Below, in pieces: positions 22,909 to 35,712 of a stretch of 64,000 bases of DNA. Source of the stretch: Flabesymbios commensalis (taxonomy: Eukaryota; Annelida; Polychaeta; Terebellida; Flabelligeridae); NCBI GenBank assembly GCA_964017125.1, contig OZ024904.1:2663718-2727717 (forward strand). Direction: 5' to 3'. The first letter of the stretch is position 1, and the number at the start of each line of letters is the position of its first letter. The notes beneath the pieces were generated by a model, which saw nothing but the letters and a program-made list of their open reading frames with translations, was not told where the DNA came from and did not search any database. A program made the translations under genes and the position numbers.

Positions 22909-23666
22909 CAGGGTTCCCCACAGAAAAAAAAATCATCCGGTCGTTCTCACAAAAATCTTAACTTAGCGCGCGAGCAGCGTAATAATATGTTTACTGTTGC
23001 GCGCGCGCGCGCGCTAAAAAAAACAAAGATTTTTTTATTAAGACACAACAAGTATAGTAGTTAGTAGGCCTATCACTCGCTCACCAACGCGGTGACACTC
23101 TGGTGAGTGACAACGTGTCGTGGTGACTGGCAACGCTAAGGAGTGTTGGCCAGTCAGCGCTGTTATCACACTCTCTAGTATTGCCAGCTCCGCCAGCGTC
23201 GCGCCAATGCCGGCTCAGCGCTGTTAGCGTGACATAACACTGTGACCTAACACTCACTTGCTGTCAGCTCTGCTTCCCAGCAAACACGAGACATCTACCC
23301 AATGTTGGTCCAATGCTGGGCCAGCGTCGTAGTGGACCAACATTGGGTCGATGTCTCGTGTCTGCTGGGACATCTATGTTATTTAGCATACAGCCCATGA
23401 AGGGTGCCAAGAGAGAGGGGGGTTATGGGGGGTAGCACGTGCATTTTGTGTTCACTGTACACCGGCAATATACGCGCACACCAGTCTTACACGGACACGC
23501 TGATCGCTAAACCAACACAGTATGACACCAGAGGTATGACACTGGCGACAGGAATATTGGCTAATCTACCAGCTTGATAACAGCCGGATGTGACCTATTA
23601 CATGCTGGTCGGCATAAAATTCATCCGGTCGGGTTGCCGGCATTTCCGGCATTGTGGGGAACCCTG
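22909..23666. mobile_element. Non-autonomous hAT-like element, 5-bp target duplication
   Basis: Perfect 13-bp terminal inverted repeats CAGGGTTCCCCAC and GTGGGGAACCCTG enclose 758 bp, flanked by TGTTT on both sides (22904-22908, 23667-23671). CAG...CTG ends suggest the hAT group; a 5-bp rather than 8-bp duplication fits the hAT5 type. TCATCCGGTCG occurs near both ends as a direct repeat. There is no transposase. The interior holds a (GC)n run, many GGTGAC/GTCACC words and a nested foldback at 23276-23370. Removing the element rejoins the LINE thumb domain. Confidence 0.85.
23276..23370. mobile_element. Intact foldback MITE, CCCAGCAAACACGAG family
   Basis: The 95 bp folds back almost perfectly: CCCAGCAAACACGAGACATC at the left and the complement GATGTCTCGTGTCTGCTGGG at the right, meeting at GGGCCAGCGTCGTAG. 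It is the best-preserved copy of a family with about a dozen members in the window. Confidence 0.8.
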
Positions 23667-25920
23667 TGTTTAATTGGGATATGTGTTTTCAGAAATTCAG
23701 GCTACTGTTAAATACTAAGATTTTTCGCTGGTGCACATGGATATGTGTATTGACCTAGAATATTAAGCATGGGAAATTATTTAGGATTTTTTCTCGCCGA
23801 AGTTTAGACCCAGGCATCCAGACCGACACACCCATTAAACAATGTTCCAACTTCTCAAGATATTCCTTAGCGTTTGAAACTGATAAGGTCGTGTAAATTT
23901 GAGTGTCATCGACATGAAGATTGTGGTTGATGTCGAAACTAGAGATAATAGCTCTAATAATAGCAAAGAGCAGTGGTCCCAGAACAGTGACGCGTGGAAC
24001 TACATATAAGAGTGTGACTTTATCTGACAGAATGTCTCTTTTTATAAATTGGTGCCCAATTTTCAAAGAAGAAGAAAACCCAATTTGAGCATACTAAGAT
24101 ATTTCATACCAATCTGAGAGTTTATCTGTTAATGTAGCATGGTCATTGCTGTCGAAAGCAGCCGACAAGTCAAGCCGTGTCAGAGCTAAAACTTCACCCT
24201 TGTCCATGCTAATAATGATCTCGTTATGTTCCTTCAGTAGAGAAAAAAATGCTTTTTATTTTTTACGGATTAGTGCCTATTTTTTTTAAATAAGAGGAAA
24301 AACAAATTTGATGCTGCCCAGATATTCCATATCTCTCAGAGAATATCTGTTAATGTAGCATGGTCAATGGTTTCGAAGCGGCCGACAAGTCAAGCAAGGA
24401 TAGAGCGGTAACTTCACCCTTGTCCAAACTGATAATGATATCATTATGTAATTTCAGTAGAACCGATTTTGTAGAATGATGTTTCCTATAGGCTGATTGT
24501 AATGAATAAAATCGATGGTTATTTTTTACATGAGTTGCAGCCGATTGACTACCACCCCTTTTCTAAGATTTTGGAAATTAAGCTCAAGTTGTATACAGGC
24601 CTGTGATTTTTCAGTTCGTTTTGAGGAAGAGATGTTTTTTCAAGTAGTGATCTTACATGAGCTTATTTGACGTTTTGAGGAAATGTACTTGTTTCTATTG
24701 ATATGTTTATTATATTAGTGATGGGAATTATTATTATATCAAGACAATATTTCAGCACGCTTGTAGTAACGGGATCCAGATCAGATGATTTTGACGATGA
24801 GCCCAAAATAAGCTCTATAATTTCATCTTCTGTCGCATGTTCAAATTTTTAAATTTTATATGCGAATAATATTTTTTGCACCTATGGAATATTCTTTAAA
24901 AATTTGAAACAATATTTTTAATTTAATCAACAAAATATTTTGAGGAATGGTCAAAAGTGATTTTACTTATGCGAATACTGGCAGAGACAGCGGTGGAATT
25001 CTGTGCAGAATTCTATTTATGGAGTTCCATAAGCAACGAGGATTTTCTGAAATATGTCGATTTAGCTTTTGTCATCACTATATTACACAGGTTGCAGTGC
25101 CGTTTGTAACGAGAACGATCAAGATGTGTGCGTTCGAGAACATGGCAAAGGTTTAAACCTTTATTATTTGCGGAGTTATCCATGGAGACTTTGTACTTAC
25201 AGGAGCAGGCTTGTACAAATTAGAGCTAAGGACAGAAGCATACTGTTAACAGAGTGCTGAGCGATCTATCTCTGGTTTCTTTATTAGATCAGAATTGAAA
25301 ATATCTCATTGAAACGATTCATAGTCAATGTTGTTTATTTTTCCAAACGATACATTACCTTTGTTCCATTTTGTCTTACAACCGTCAATTTCTGTTATGA
25401 CCTCATGGTGGTCCGAAATACCCGCTGCCGAAAAACTTATTGGTAGAATTGGAGATGCGTTTGGTGATTAAAATATCTAGCCAATGACCATGAACATGAG
25501 TTGGAAAATACCAATGCTGCTTGAGATCGAAACATGTGAAGACTTCAGTGAATTTATTGGTTTTCTTCTCTAGATGTAAGTTGGAAATTACCAATATACA
25601 AATCGTCATGTAGTAGAATTATGTTCTCTAGCAAATGTTGAAAATCATAAAAAATAGACATGTACCGGTTTGAAGCCTACACAGGCAGACAACAAAACCA
25701 CGGAACGAATTGCTTCTGATACATTCAGAAGTAGCTTCGAACGTTTTTAATTGTGGTAGGGGATGAATATCTGCTTGGAATTGGTCAGAAGCTAGAATGC
25801 CTACATCTCCTACTGCCCGCTTATCTGCACAAAGTTTGTTACAAAACGGATAGTGAAGAGGTGAGATATCAGCTAACGTTGATTGCGTTTTATCGTCCCT
25901 CCCGTTGTGCAAAACAGCAC

Positions 25921-26303
25921 AGTACTGGAAATGAGACGGAAATCATCTCAAAAGCGAAGACGTAACATAGGGCCTTTTCTTATAGCTTTTCAAAAAATTG
26001 TAAGCGCAACATGGGTACCAACTATCAAATGTCTTACAAAGAAACTTCGTCACAATGAAAAGGTATATTTTCTGTCTATTTCTGTATGGCTGATGGATAT
26101 GCGTTATTTTTTCCAAATGCTGTTTTAATATTGGCCAACCGTCTTCGACGCTGGCCCAACATTGAAACAGCATTGGGTAATGAATGTTTGACAAAACGTT
26201 TCTATTTTTCCCAAATCACCCATTCCATTTGATTCTAAAACGCAAAGGGGGTAGTGGACTTTCTAGGCATTTAACTTGTTCAAACCTTAAACCTTTCAAA
26301 CCC
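25921..26303. other. No gene; foldback remnant
   Basis: Unique DNA, except for a remnant of the CAGCAAACACGAG foldback family at about 26115-26178 (GGCCAACCGTCTTCGACGCT, TGAAACAGCATTGGGTAATG). Confidence 0.5.
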
Positions 26304-26483
26304 TTAACCTTTATACGTCATAATCTGACATCTCTAGACATCAGATTCTGAAGTTAAAAACTGTGCCCGCACTAAGAGAATTAAACTATTTATAATGGCA
26401 GTGGGCTCAAACTAAGCCATGTATGAATTGAAAAAAGTTCTTTCCATGTTTTATACAAAATCTTTCAGCGTTGTAATGGTTAA
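26304..26483. mobile_element. AGACGTC-family MITE, shortened
   Basis: Starts TTAACCTTTATACGTC, carries CAGATTCTG and CCCGCACTAAGAG, and ends TTTCAGCGTTGTAATGGTTAA. It is diverged but TTAA remains at both borders. Confidence 0.65.
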
Positions 26484-26734
26484 GCTGACCATCAACCCTG
26501 TAACAGACCCTGTACCAAAAACATCCAGCCACCACTTTCACAAGCATTGACTGGATGGGCGTTTTGTGCTCTATACAGATAATGGCTGAGGGAGTCTTAA
26601 GAACGACGTACGTTCCCAAAACGACCACTTTAGACCAACATTGATTTCTGATCTTATATTACTACAGAAAAATAGTATAAACATGAAAGCATCACTGATA
26701 ATGTATAGTGGCACGTTCAGATTGATTGGAGAAA

Positions 26735-26982
26735 TAGAAACCCTTGCAGCGTGGGGACTGACTTTAGTCGTCAGAATCTGACGTCTGTAGACATCAGATT
26801 CTGATGACTAAAGTCCATCCCCGCGCTGTAAGAAGAAACATATTTGTAATGGCCGTAAACCCATAACACAGGCATCAAAAGAACCAGAAAGAGCTAATTA
26901 AGACATTTATGATGATTTCAAATTGAAAAACCCTTTGGTCTCCATGTAATTTATAAAAAATATTCAGCGCTTTAAAGGTTAA
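26735..26982. mobile_element. AGACGTC-family MITE
   Basis: Full-length copy with the double palindrome (CAGAATCTGACGTC, CATCAGATTCTGATG), the complementary CGACTTTAGT/ACTAAAGTC pairs, the body AAGACATTTATGATGATTTC, and the end CAGCGCTTTAAAGGTTAA. Confidence 0.75.
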
Positions 26983-27017
26983 GGGTGTGCGTTCTAGATG
27001 AATTCACCTGCTCACTT

Positions 27018-27275
27018 GAACTGTTCACTTGACCGCTTGATATAAAAAATCTATCCAGTCACCAGATGAATATTAGATCTAAAAGTAGTAGATATACTCT
27101 ATTGGATCAATCTCATGTCCCAATGTGCTATGCTCTAGTAGCAGAGTGCAAACTGTTCACTCGGCCGCTTGATAATATCTTCAGTCACCAGTTAAATATT
27201 AGATTTAAATGTAGCCTGTTAGTTGTGGATCTATCTCATGTCGAAGTGTGCTTGGCTAGGAACAAACACCAGACG
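27018..27275 (+). repeat. Two diverged 131-bp direct repeats
   Basis: AACTGTTCACTTGACCGCTT through the TATTAGATCTAAAAGTAG segment recurs 131 bp later as AACTGTTCACTCGGCCGCTT and TATTAGATTTAAATGTAG. No coding sense found. Confidence 0.65.
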
Positions 27276-27399
27276 AATAATACAAGTAAACAGTTCTGGG
27301 TACTGAATGAAGCTTTCTAGACCCACAATGATGGATTTTGAGCACAGAATGAGGCTTTCTAAGCACAAAATGAAGTATAAGTCCTATGATCACCACCGC

Positions 27400-30300
27400 C
27401 GCCGCATATAGTGCAAGAGCATTAGGGTTGAACCTGGAATAAAATTGCAGAAAGCTGATTTTTTCAGGAATGATACATGGACATCTTCCCAGACGAATTC
27501 CGAAGCGGCCCCAAAAATCCCCCTTGTGCATTTTTTTAAATTCAAGATGGCCGCCACCATGTAACGCCATTTTTGAAAAAACAGGGATATACCATAATTC
27601 CTCACTTTTGCAGTTAGAAAAAAATATTTAGGTGTCTCTACTTATGTTTGAGGACACAGAGAGTTCATCCAGATGTTCAGAAATGATATCAGTACTTTTC
27701 TCAATATCAAAAATACAAGATGGCCGCCATATTGATATACTGAGTATGTTGAGCGATCTCCTCAAAAAAAGAAAATATGAGGTAACTATCTCGTTGTTGA
27801 GCCTAAAATGTATTTTTATCTAATCCCCTGGAGTCTAGCACTTATTTAGATCACCAATATTTTATTATATTAAATTTATCAACATAAATCCCATATAGTT
27901 TAATGTTATGTAACATTATATAACGTCATTTAAAAAAAAAAAACCAATTCCTCACTTTTGCAGTTAAAAAAAAAATTGATGCCTCCACACATGTCTGAGG
28001 GCACAGAAAGCTCATCAACAGGATCAGAAATGATATTATTCCTTTTCTTATCTCCACAAATCCAAGATGGCGACCATTATGTCAAACGTCCCCCCCTCTC
28101 AGAAAATCACTTACATGCCATAATCATCATGTTGTTGAAACTTTTTTTCACAGCCATGAAATGTAGAATATATTTCCATCACCATTTTTTTTAATAGAAA
28201 TATCATATGTCAGAAATCATTGATTAAAAATTCTAACATGTCTCATTTTTAAATATAAGGGTATTTTTCATTCATTTGAAGCTTGAGATAGCGTAAGAAA
28301 TTCCAGTTTCAAACCCAGCGACTAATTCCAATGTAGGTATTTTATATAGTAGGCCTATGTGAAATGTTTTTCGATTTTGGTTAAGTATTAGTTGTGATTA
28401 TTCTAGGATATGAATATTAGCTAATTTTGTGTGAATGTACATAATAACAGAGATACGTACAATATTACACCAGCTTGAACACGTGTCCTACGAGACTGTT
28501 GGTTATTACATGTACTACTAAATAAGAAAATGTTTTAAATCACATCATTTTACTCGCAGAGTTTGGCCATCTATAGGCCTACGTAATTTGGTCAATTTCC
28601 TGAAAATGATAATAAATACCTTGGAATATAGATTAGAATCTTCAGATATTTTATTTGAATATTAGTGTATTACGTAATAAATATATGACATTGTATGATA
28701 TTGCAATGTGATATTACATTGAAATGTCAGAATATGACATCAAATTAGAGGATGTGACAGTTTAACGTCAGGATATGATAGTTTTAAGTCAGGATATATG
28801 AATATGATATCAGGATATGACACTTTAATATCATGATATATATATTTAATATAATTTCAAAACATTGGTGTTTAATATAGCAAAATCACGTTATGATGGC
28901 TCAATACAGCTTTATAAAGGCAGTATATAGTGGCTGAACATCACGTTGCTGTATTAAAATGAAAAGATATGGCATCATATTATCACGAAATGCATTACAA
29001 TTTCGCGACATATCATTTTAACATCACTTTAACATAATCTTAACATCACTAGCTATTTTAATGTCAGGATATGACTTTTGAATATTAGGATATGGTACTT
29101 GAATATTATGATATGACTTTATACATTGATGAAATGACACAGGTCACAATATAGCATTGTAATGTGATGATGTGTCATTATAATGACAAACATGCTATTT
29201 AATATCGAATATTGTATAATAGACTTGTCGGATTATGACATTAAAATAGGAAAAACATAAAAACAGTTCGAAGTCAGGATCTGACATATTTATGCCAGGA
29301 TATTGGATTGTAATTTATCAGAATATGACACTTTAACGTCATGAGATGGTATTATAATGTCCAAATTTTGTCCTTTTATATCACACAAAAAGACTTGAAT
29401 GTCATGATATTCCATTTTTTATGATAGGATATGACATTATCAAATCAAGATATGGCGGGCTTGGCGGCATTCTAATGTGAAATTATATGACTGAATATGC
29501 CACTACAATATTTTAATGTGACCATAGAATGTCAGGAGGATATGTCACTTTAAAGTCTGGATATGGCATTTTAATGTCAGGATATTATATTGTCATGTCA
29601 AGGTATAACATTCCAATAACATTAAATTGAGAGACTCAAGTTACCATATGGTAATACAGAATCGACATAGAATATTCCAATATCAGGCTGGCACATGTCA
29701 GTTCAACATATATATCGCAATATAATTCAGTAAGTAAAGGTCTCTACATTGCTCAAATACCGGTACTCCAAAACTGCCAACAACAAAAGCACTTCGGAAG
29801 ATTCAATAAAATGGAAACTAAGATAGGGTTAAGACACATTGTCTTTGAACAGCATGTGTCCTTGCCCTCTCTTACTTGCATTTCCTCCTACACTAAAATG
29901 TCATATTGTGATGTTAATATGCTATATCATGATATTATAATAATATCGTGACAATACACTAAAATATCCTGTCACTTTAATACCATACCGTGATACTTAA
30001 CCACCATATCCTGCATTTATAAAGCTTTATCCAGACATCATAACGTCATTTTACTATAATAAAGAGCAATATTTGGACATGACAAATCCATATCATGACG
30101 TTAATGTGTCTTGTCCTCATATTATCGTGACATAAAAAGATCATATCCTGACGATAAACTGTGCCATCAATTAATTTAATGTCATATTCCGATATTCTGA
30201 TGTAAAATCATCTCATTACAACACCATAAAATGCCATAACTTCAGTACGAAATATATATATCCTAATATTCAAAATGTAATACCTTTATATTTAAATGAT

Positions 30301-31535
30301 ATATTTCATGATATTAAACATATTAACATTCGCAGATCATGGGCAAGAGTAAGAATTTAAAAGAGCATTGTTACAGGACGATTATCAAAGATGTCATGTA
30401 CATGTAACGTATGAGGCGCAAGTCCTTATCTTGTAACTGATTTTTGCTAGAAAGCCTCCCTTCAACGTCACCTACTGCCCCAGCCAACACGGGGCAATAA
30501 TCCAATTCTGTTAATTTTTTGGGCCAGCGTCGAAGACAGTCAGCCAATATTAAAACAGCTTTGGATGAATGCCTCGTATTTCAACTCTGTTATGATACAG
30601 AGCATATTTTGCTGTACAGGAGGGTGTGGAATCTACAGTCTGGGAACGGATTTTATCTCATGGTCGTCACCAACGCAAACTGAAAGAGCAGTCGCTCCAG
30701 AAAGAGTTCCAAAAAGAGTGAGTTGCGGGTGCAGAGTGGCTTGTTCAAAGGGGGGGGGGGGAACTCACAAATCTAGACTATATTGTACAACGATGTGCTC
30801 TTTTTGTATTGGCCAAACATGTAGAAACTGTGACAGTTCGGATGATTGAAACGCAATAATTTCATTATTTACCGGAGATTAATTTGTTAACTTGACAAAT
30901 GTCAATCTACATTTCTAGTGGGAAAGCAGTTCGAAAACACTCCAAAGCGTCACCAACCATGGTAGAATTAACTACCATGTGGGATTCATGTCGATAAACT
31001 CAATATAATAAAATATGGTCATCTAAATAAATCTAAACGCCATGGGTTCGGCTAAAAAATACATTTTAGTTTCAACAACGAGATAGTTATCGCATATTTT
31101 CGGTTTTTTTAAGAGATCGCTTAACAAAATATTATGGCGGCCATCTTGAATTTGTGGTATTAATAAAAGTACTGATATTATTTCTGATCATCTGGATAAC
31201 CTCCTTGTACTTTAAAACATAGGTAGAGACACCAAAATCATTGTTTTAACTTCAAAAGTGAGGAATTAGGGTATACCCCTTTTTTAAAAAAATGGCGTTA
31301 AACCTGGTGTTATTTTGCATTAACTACTATGTGGGATTTATGTTGATAAATTCAATCTAATAAATGGCGTTACATGGTGGCGGCCATCTTGGATTAAAAA
31401 AAATGCACAAGGGGGATTTATGGGGCCTCTTCGGAATTCGTCTGGGGAGATGTTCAGGTATCATTCCTGAAAAAATCGGCTTTCTGCAATTTTATTCCAG
31501 GTTCCTGTGTTTTTTTCACTAATGCTCTTGCGCTA
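27400..31535. mobile_element. 4.1-kb inverted-repeat element
   Basis: The outer arms are inverted copies: TGCAAGAGCATTAG and CCTGGAATAAAATTGCAG on the left (27404-27445) pair with CTGCAATTTTATTCCAGG and CTAATGCTCTTGCGC on the right (31490-31535). Similarity extends inward through AAGATGGCCGCCA-bearing stretches (27530-28090 against 31020-31400). The left arm has a 355-bp internal direct repeat (27590 and 27945). The middle (28690-30330) is a decayed array of TGTCAGGATATGACA-type dyads that switches prevailing orientation near 29700. A foldback remnant lies at 30480-30572. 28200-28690 and 30330-31000 hold nothing I recognise, and there is no transposase. Confidence 0.7.
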
Positions 31536-31594
31536 ATAGGAGGCCTGATAAGGCAGCAGTTGACCTCAAAACGATTCTGCTTCTACCTGTGAAA

Positions 31595-31895
31595 TGAAAT
31601 GAATCGGGCTTTAGGCCACCCTTGTGCATATATAGGCTAAACTAGGCCATCCTTAGGATGGTGAGATGATTGAGATGACACTGTCCTCCAGACACAGGAT
31701 TCGAAATTTGAACCCTGGCGGTCTGAGGCCGAGCACGCTACATCTCGGTCACGGAGGCTCTCCACAATACTGACTTTCACACGTGGATGGGGAAGAAACA
31801 TTTTCGTTTCTCTCAAACCGGAGAGACCGGGAACCGAGCCCCGACATCTGGCGTGAAAGGCAGCGGTGCTAACCACTACCCTAGGGCCCCCGCCC
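31595..31895 (-). mobile_element. Dimeric tRNA-derived SINE, reverse orientation
   Basis: Independent insertion of the SINE described at 7533, with both tRNA-like modules. The 14-bp duplications TTCTACCTGTGAAA (31581-31594) and TTCTATCTGTGAAA (31896-31909) flank it. Confidence 0.88.
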
Positions 31896-32597
31896 TTCTA
31901 TCTGTGAAAGCCACGTAACGAGAGGAAAATTGAATTAATGACACTTATTTTGGACCATTGCCAGAGCCCCCCCTCCCCCCCCACTCATATTCACGCCACT
32001 GTCTCCACGCGCTCAGGTCTGTCCCCGGCACAGTTGGCTAACCATGAGACCCAGATTGTTAGATTAATGTCGATCCAACATCGACGACGTCGGCCCAACA
32101 TCAAGCTAGCCCCACAGATTTACAGCATACAAAACCGTGGGGCATTTATTTGGACTGTCATATCTGAATATAGACAGACAGACAGACAGACAGATAGTTT
32201 ATTCCACCAATATAAAATACAATATGGTGAGGGAGACTCCTTTTAAGACATAAGCACATGTCGCTATCAAAGGAGCCACCCTACAACAATGATAAACAAT
32301 GAATTACATTATATATAAAATATACATATCGGCCGGTAATGTGAGTAAGAAGGTTGCTTAACGTCACTTATTGAAAGGGACGGTCAGGGAAGTGACTTTG
32401 TTATTCATTAAAAACAGTGCAAACTGTAGATGAGAAATGAATGATGTACAGATGATGAGATGAGGCTGAATATATATTATAGAAATACAATAAAAACGCG
32501 TGACATATTTGATACTAACATGTTCGAGAAAAGTGGTTCCATGGGTTAAAGTCATCAGATTCATATATATTTTATAGGGAAGAAACACATAGCGGTT

Positions 32598-32707
32598 CCC
32601 CAGCAAACACGAGACGACGAACCACTGTTGATCCGATGCCGGCCCATCGTCTCCGACTCTGTGCCAACACTAAATCAACACCGGCCCAGCGTCCGGTGTT
32701 TGCCGGG
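32598..32707. mobile_element. Foldback MITE in LINE 3' UTR
   Basis: CCCAGCAAACACGAGACGAC at the left pairs with GTCCGGTGTTTGCCGGGA at the right. It is moderately diverged from the copies at 23276 and 40400. Confidence 0.7.
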
Positions 32708-33102
32708 AATACATCACTATATTTAACATGTTTAGTATATTCATTTATACAAAAATATAATAAGATTAAATCATTTATGAGTACAATGAACAAATGGTTT
32801 TAAATAAATATACATTATTATTATGCTTACATAATATGGCATACAATATGATAATCATAAAGAAATTGTTCATATAAATATAAATCGACGCGAATTTAAC
32901 CTTCTATATAATGATACATACATGTATGAAAAACAAAAATAATTAATTGCAGAGGAATATAAAAGTTATGACAGTCGACATTTATACAGTACATACAATT
33001 ATATTATATAATTTGTATTGAATTAGTTTCGAAACATAGACAATATAACTTGTTCCTATATACATATATTAGATGCATCTATAAAAAGATTTATTTAACT
33101 AA

Positions 33103-34041
33103 TCACCTATTATGACAAACGTAACAATTGTTTAGTCTGCACGATGACTCATATTGATCAATAGTTATTTTCTTAAAATAAGTCATAAAACCGTGTAGGC
33201 TATGTGTGTTTACTTTTTCGATAATATGGTTTGAAGTATTTATTGCTGTTTCTATTGCACTGTATCGGATACATTTCCTTGCGAATTCGTGATTTGTCCT
33301 GGGCAAGCGTAATTTATTTTTGTGGCGTGTAGGATATGGGTGAGTATCCAGGCCATGGTCGTTGGTCATGTTGCGGAAATATGACGGCAGCTGGTTATTT
33401 TTCAGTTGATGATAAAATTTAAGCTCTTGGAGTGTGTGTATATCTTTAATCTTTAGTAGTTGAAGTTTTTTAAACAATGGTTCTGAATGACAATTAAATT
33501 TACCAAGGCAAATTATTCTAACTGCTTTTTTCTGTAGCTTGTAGAGTCTATCAGTTTGATATCCCCAGGCTAAGATACCATAATTTAAATGACTGAGTAC
33601 AAGAGAGTTATACAAAAGATATAGGGTATCTTGTGGTAGGCAACGTTTTAATTTGTTTAATATCCCGATAGATCTAGAAATTTTATTGGCAATTTTATTC
33701 ACATGGTTTTTCCAAGTAAGATGTTCGTTTAGTTGAATGCCTAAGTAATTAAATTCTTGAACACGTTCAATTTCTGTCCCATTAATCTGTAGAAGAGGAC
33801 ATTCAACTTTTTTTTGAGGCTTGTGGAATACCATTAGTTTTGTTTTCGTTGCATTTAGGGAAAGTTTATTGGCTCTTAGCCAGTCATTTATTTTGCTCAA
33901 TTCTGTATTGATATTTTCGGAGAATTGCTCATTAAACTTAAAAACATTCAGGGTGCTATTAAGGGCCGTATCGTCGGCGTAGATTATGAAATTAAAAAGT
34001 TTGCTCGCTTCTGAAATATCATTAATGTATATTATAAACAA
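33103..34041 (-). pseudogene. LINE reverse transcriptase, C-terminal two thirds
   Basis: A 312-codon open frame begins MFIIYINDIS and carries the catalytic IIYADDTALN box at about residue 20, then NDWLRANKLSLNATKTKLMV and FNYLGIQLNEHLTW, and the thumb region (LQKKAVRIICLGKFNCHSEP). It ends at a natural-looking terminus, CYVCHNR. Upstream in the same frame are TGVPQGSILGPLLF and YLTDRKQYVEF, separated by one stop codon at about 34108. The catalytic YADD is intact, so decay is modest. The element lacks its endonuclease and the RT N-terminus, so it cannot move by itself. Confidence 0.8.
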
Positions 34042-34190
34042 TAGGGGACCTAATATTGAACCTTGTGGTACTCCGGTAATAATTCTGTTTTGTGTGGATG
34101 CAACATTTTAAAATTCTACGTATTGTTTTCGATCTGTCAAATATATATCGGTCAATAATCAGGTCGAAAATAGTTTTTTTAGAATTAGTA

Positions 34191-34423
34191 ACATTTCAGT
34201 TCCATGCCCGCATGCTCAGCTCAGAGGTCGCACAGTCATTAAAAAGTTATGGACATTGTTCTAACCATTGGGTCGGGAGAGCGATTGTTCTAACCATTGG
34301 GTCGGGATCGCTCTCAGTCATCGCCATGTTAGATTTTTTGGGTAAAGAAGATACATCAATCCACGGCGTCGGAGAAGACGACACGGCTAACATCAAGCCA
34401 CCATCAGTTTAATGCTACATGCT
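34191..34423. other. Short tandem duplication; no gene
   Basis: TTGTTCTAACCATTGGGTCG is repeated directly 29 bp apart (34255-34310). The rest is unique sequence without supported coding content. Confidence 0.55.
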
Positions 34424-34938
34424 GAACCCTTACAGCGCGGAATTATTTGTGTTTAAACCATGGAGAATAAAGGTTTTTTTCAATTTGAAATCATCATAAA
34501 TGTCTTAGTTAGCTCTTTCTGATTCATTTGAATACCTATGTCATAGGTCTACGGCCATTACAAATATTATGAGTCTACGGCCATTAGAAATATTTTAACC
34601 CTTTCAGTGTGGGGACCGTCAGATTCCGACGTATAAAGTCGGTCCCCGCACTGAAAGGGTTGAGCGAGGCGATTCACTTCAGCAACCAGACCATATCTCA
34701 TTTGTCTTTAGTTATCATGTGGTACACAACCCTGGACATTCACAAGGTATTGGTATATATGCACACAGATATCTGCGCAATGGTCGTATATCGGTATCAG
34801 CCCATGTATCACTCTGTGCTGTGGTTTTCAAATGAATCATAAAGAGCTAACTAAGACATTTATGATGATTTCAAATTGAAAAACCACACTTTGGTCTCCA
34901 TGGAATATATAAAAAATATTCAGCTCTTTAAGGGTTAA
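34424..34938. mobile_element. Two AGACGTC-family MITE copies, head to tail with a gap
   Basis: 34424-34665 is a reverse-orientation copy, AACCCTTACAGCGCGGAATT to CCCGCACTGAAAGGGTT, with a reduced palindrome. 34827-34938 is the right part of another copy (AAAGAGCTAACTAAGACATT to CTCTTTAAGGGTTAA). Unique sequence lies between them. Confidence 0.65.
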
Positions 34939-35464
34939 GGGTGTGCGTTCTAGGTGAATTCACCTGAGTGTTTAAAAATCAAGATTTGCAAATGTTTGGT
35001 TCACAAATATTTGCTCAATGTATCGTGCTTGATGGGTAGAAGTGTTGATCTTCACATAAGAACACTGAGAAAAAGCTGTAAATTATTCAGCACAATGTTT
35101 TATTTTAATTTCTTATAGTAAAATATGTCTAGAATTTAATCCATAACGTTACTGAAGGCAAATCGTGAAAAAAACGTGTTTTCAAAATGGTCGCCGTTTA
35201 GCTCGAAACACATCTATAAAAATATTCAATTTTGTTTTAGAGTGTTCAATTATATCTTATTTCAAATGTATTGGTGCCTGGTTCACTTCTGATGAATATG
35301 CATATATATATTCATCTTGGATGAAGGCGCCCTAGAGTTGTGGGTAACATCCAAGATATCCGTCATTTTTTCAAGGTCAAACACTCAATTAATAACACTC
35401 AATCTGGTGGTAGAGGTGCTCTACCCATCACCATAACGAAATGACGACTGCTGATTGGATATTC
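34939..35464. other. No gene recognised
   Basis: AT-rich sequence with GATGAATATGCATATATATT. No frame with splice or domain support. Confidence 0.4.
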
Positions 35465-35712
35465 AGCCCTTACAATGCTGAAATACTTTATACAAACCAT
35501 GAAGACCAAAGGGTTTTTTTTAAATTTGAAATCATCATAAATGTCTCAGTAAGATCTTTCTGCTTCATGTGAATACCTTTGTTATGGGTCTACGACCATT
35601 ATAGATATTTTAATTCTTTCGGTGCGGGGATGGATTTTAGACGTCAGAATCCGACGTCTACAGACGTCAGATTCTGACGTGTAAATTCCATCCCCGTGCT
35701 GTAAGGGTTGAT
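35465..35712. mobile_element. AGACGTC-family MITE, reverse
   Basis: Runs from CAGCCCTTACAATGCTGAAA to CCCCGTGCTGTAAGGGTTG and includes the double palindrome at 35638-35680. The TTAA borders have decayed. Confidence 0.7.

Larger units (their letters stand above)
22441..25920 (-). mobile_element. L2/CR1-like LINE, decayed
   Basis: Read on the minus strand, the parts come in LINE order. Endonuclease fragments are at 25912-25628 (FCNKLCADKRAVGDVGILAS) and 25609-25403 (HGHWLDILITKR). Reverse transcriptase block A is near 24430-24340 (LSLLDLSAAFETIDHATL). The active-site region is at 24066-23755 (LHVDDTQIY in place of a typical YADD), and the C-terminal thumb is at 22895-22454 (VQNCPAIVV, NRFVVPRIK). 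There are many stops and frame changes, so it is inactive. It is split by a hAT-like insertion at 22909-23666. The RT-A segment occurs twice in tandem (24100-24240 and 24340-24480). Confidence 0.8.
32165..34190 (-). mobile_element. CR1-like LINE, 5'-truncated
   Basis: The minus strand carries a reverse transcriptase 3' half, a long 3' untranslated region and a terminal (CTGT)n microsatellite at 32172-32196, the usual CR1-type end. The 5' side fades out near 34150-34190 within YLTDRKQYVEF, just upstream of the finger-palm region. A foldback MITE sits in its 3' UTR (32598-32707). Confidence 0.82.
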
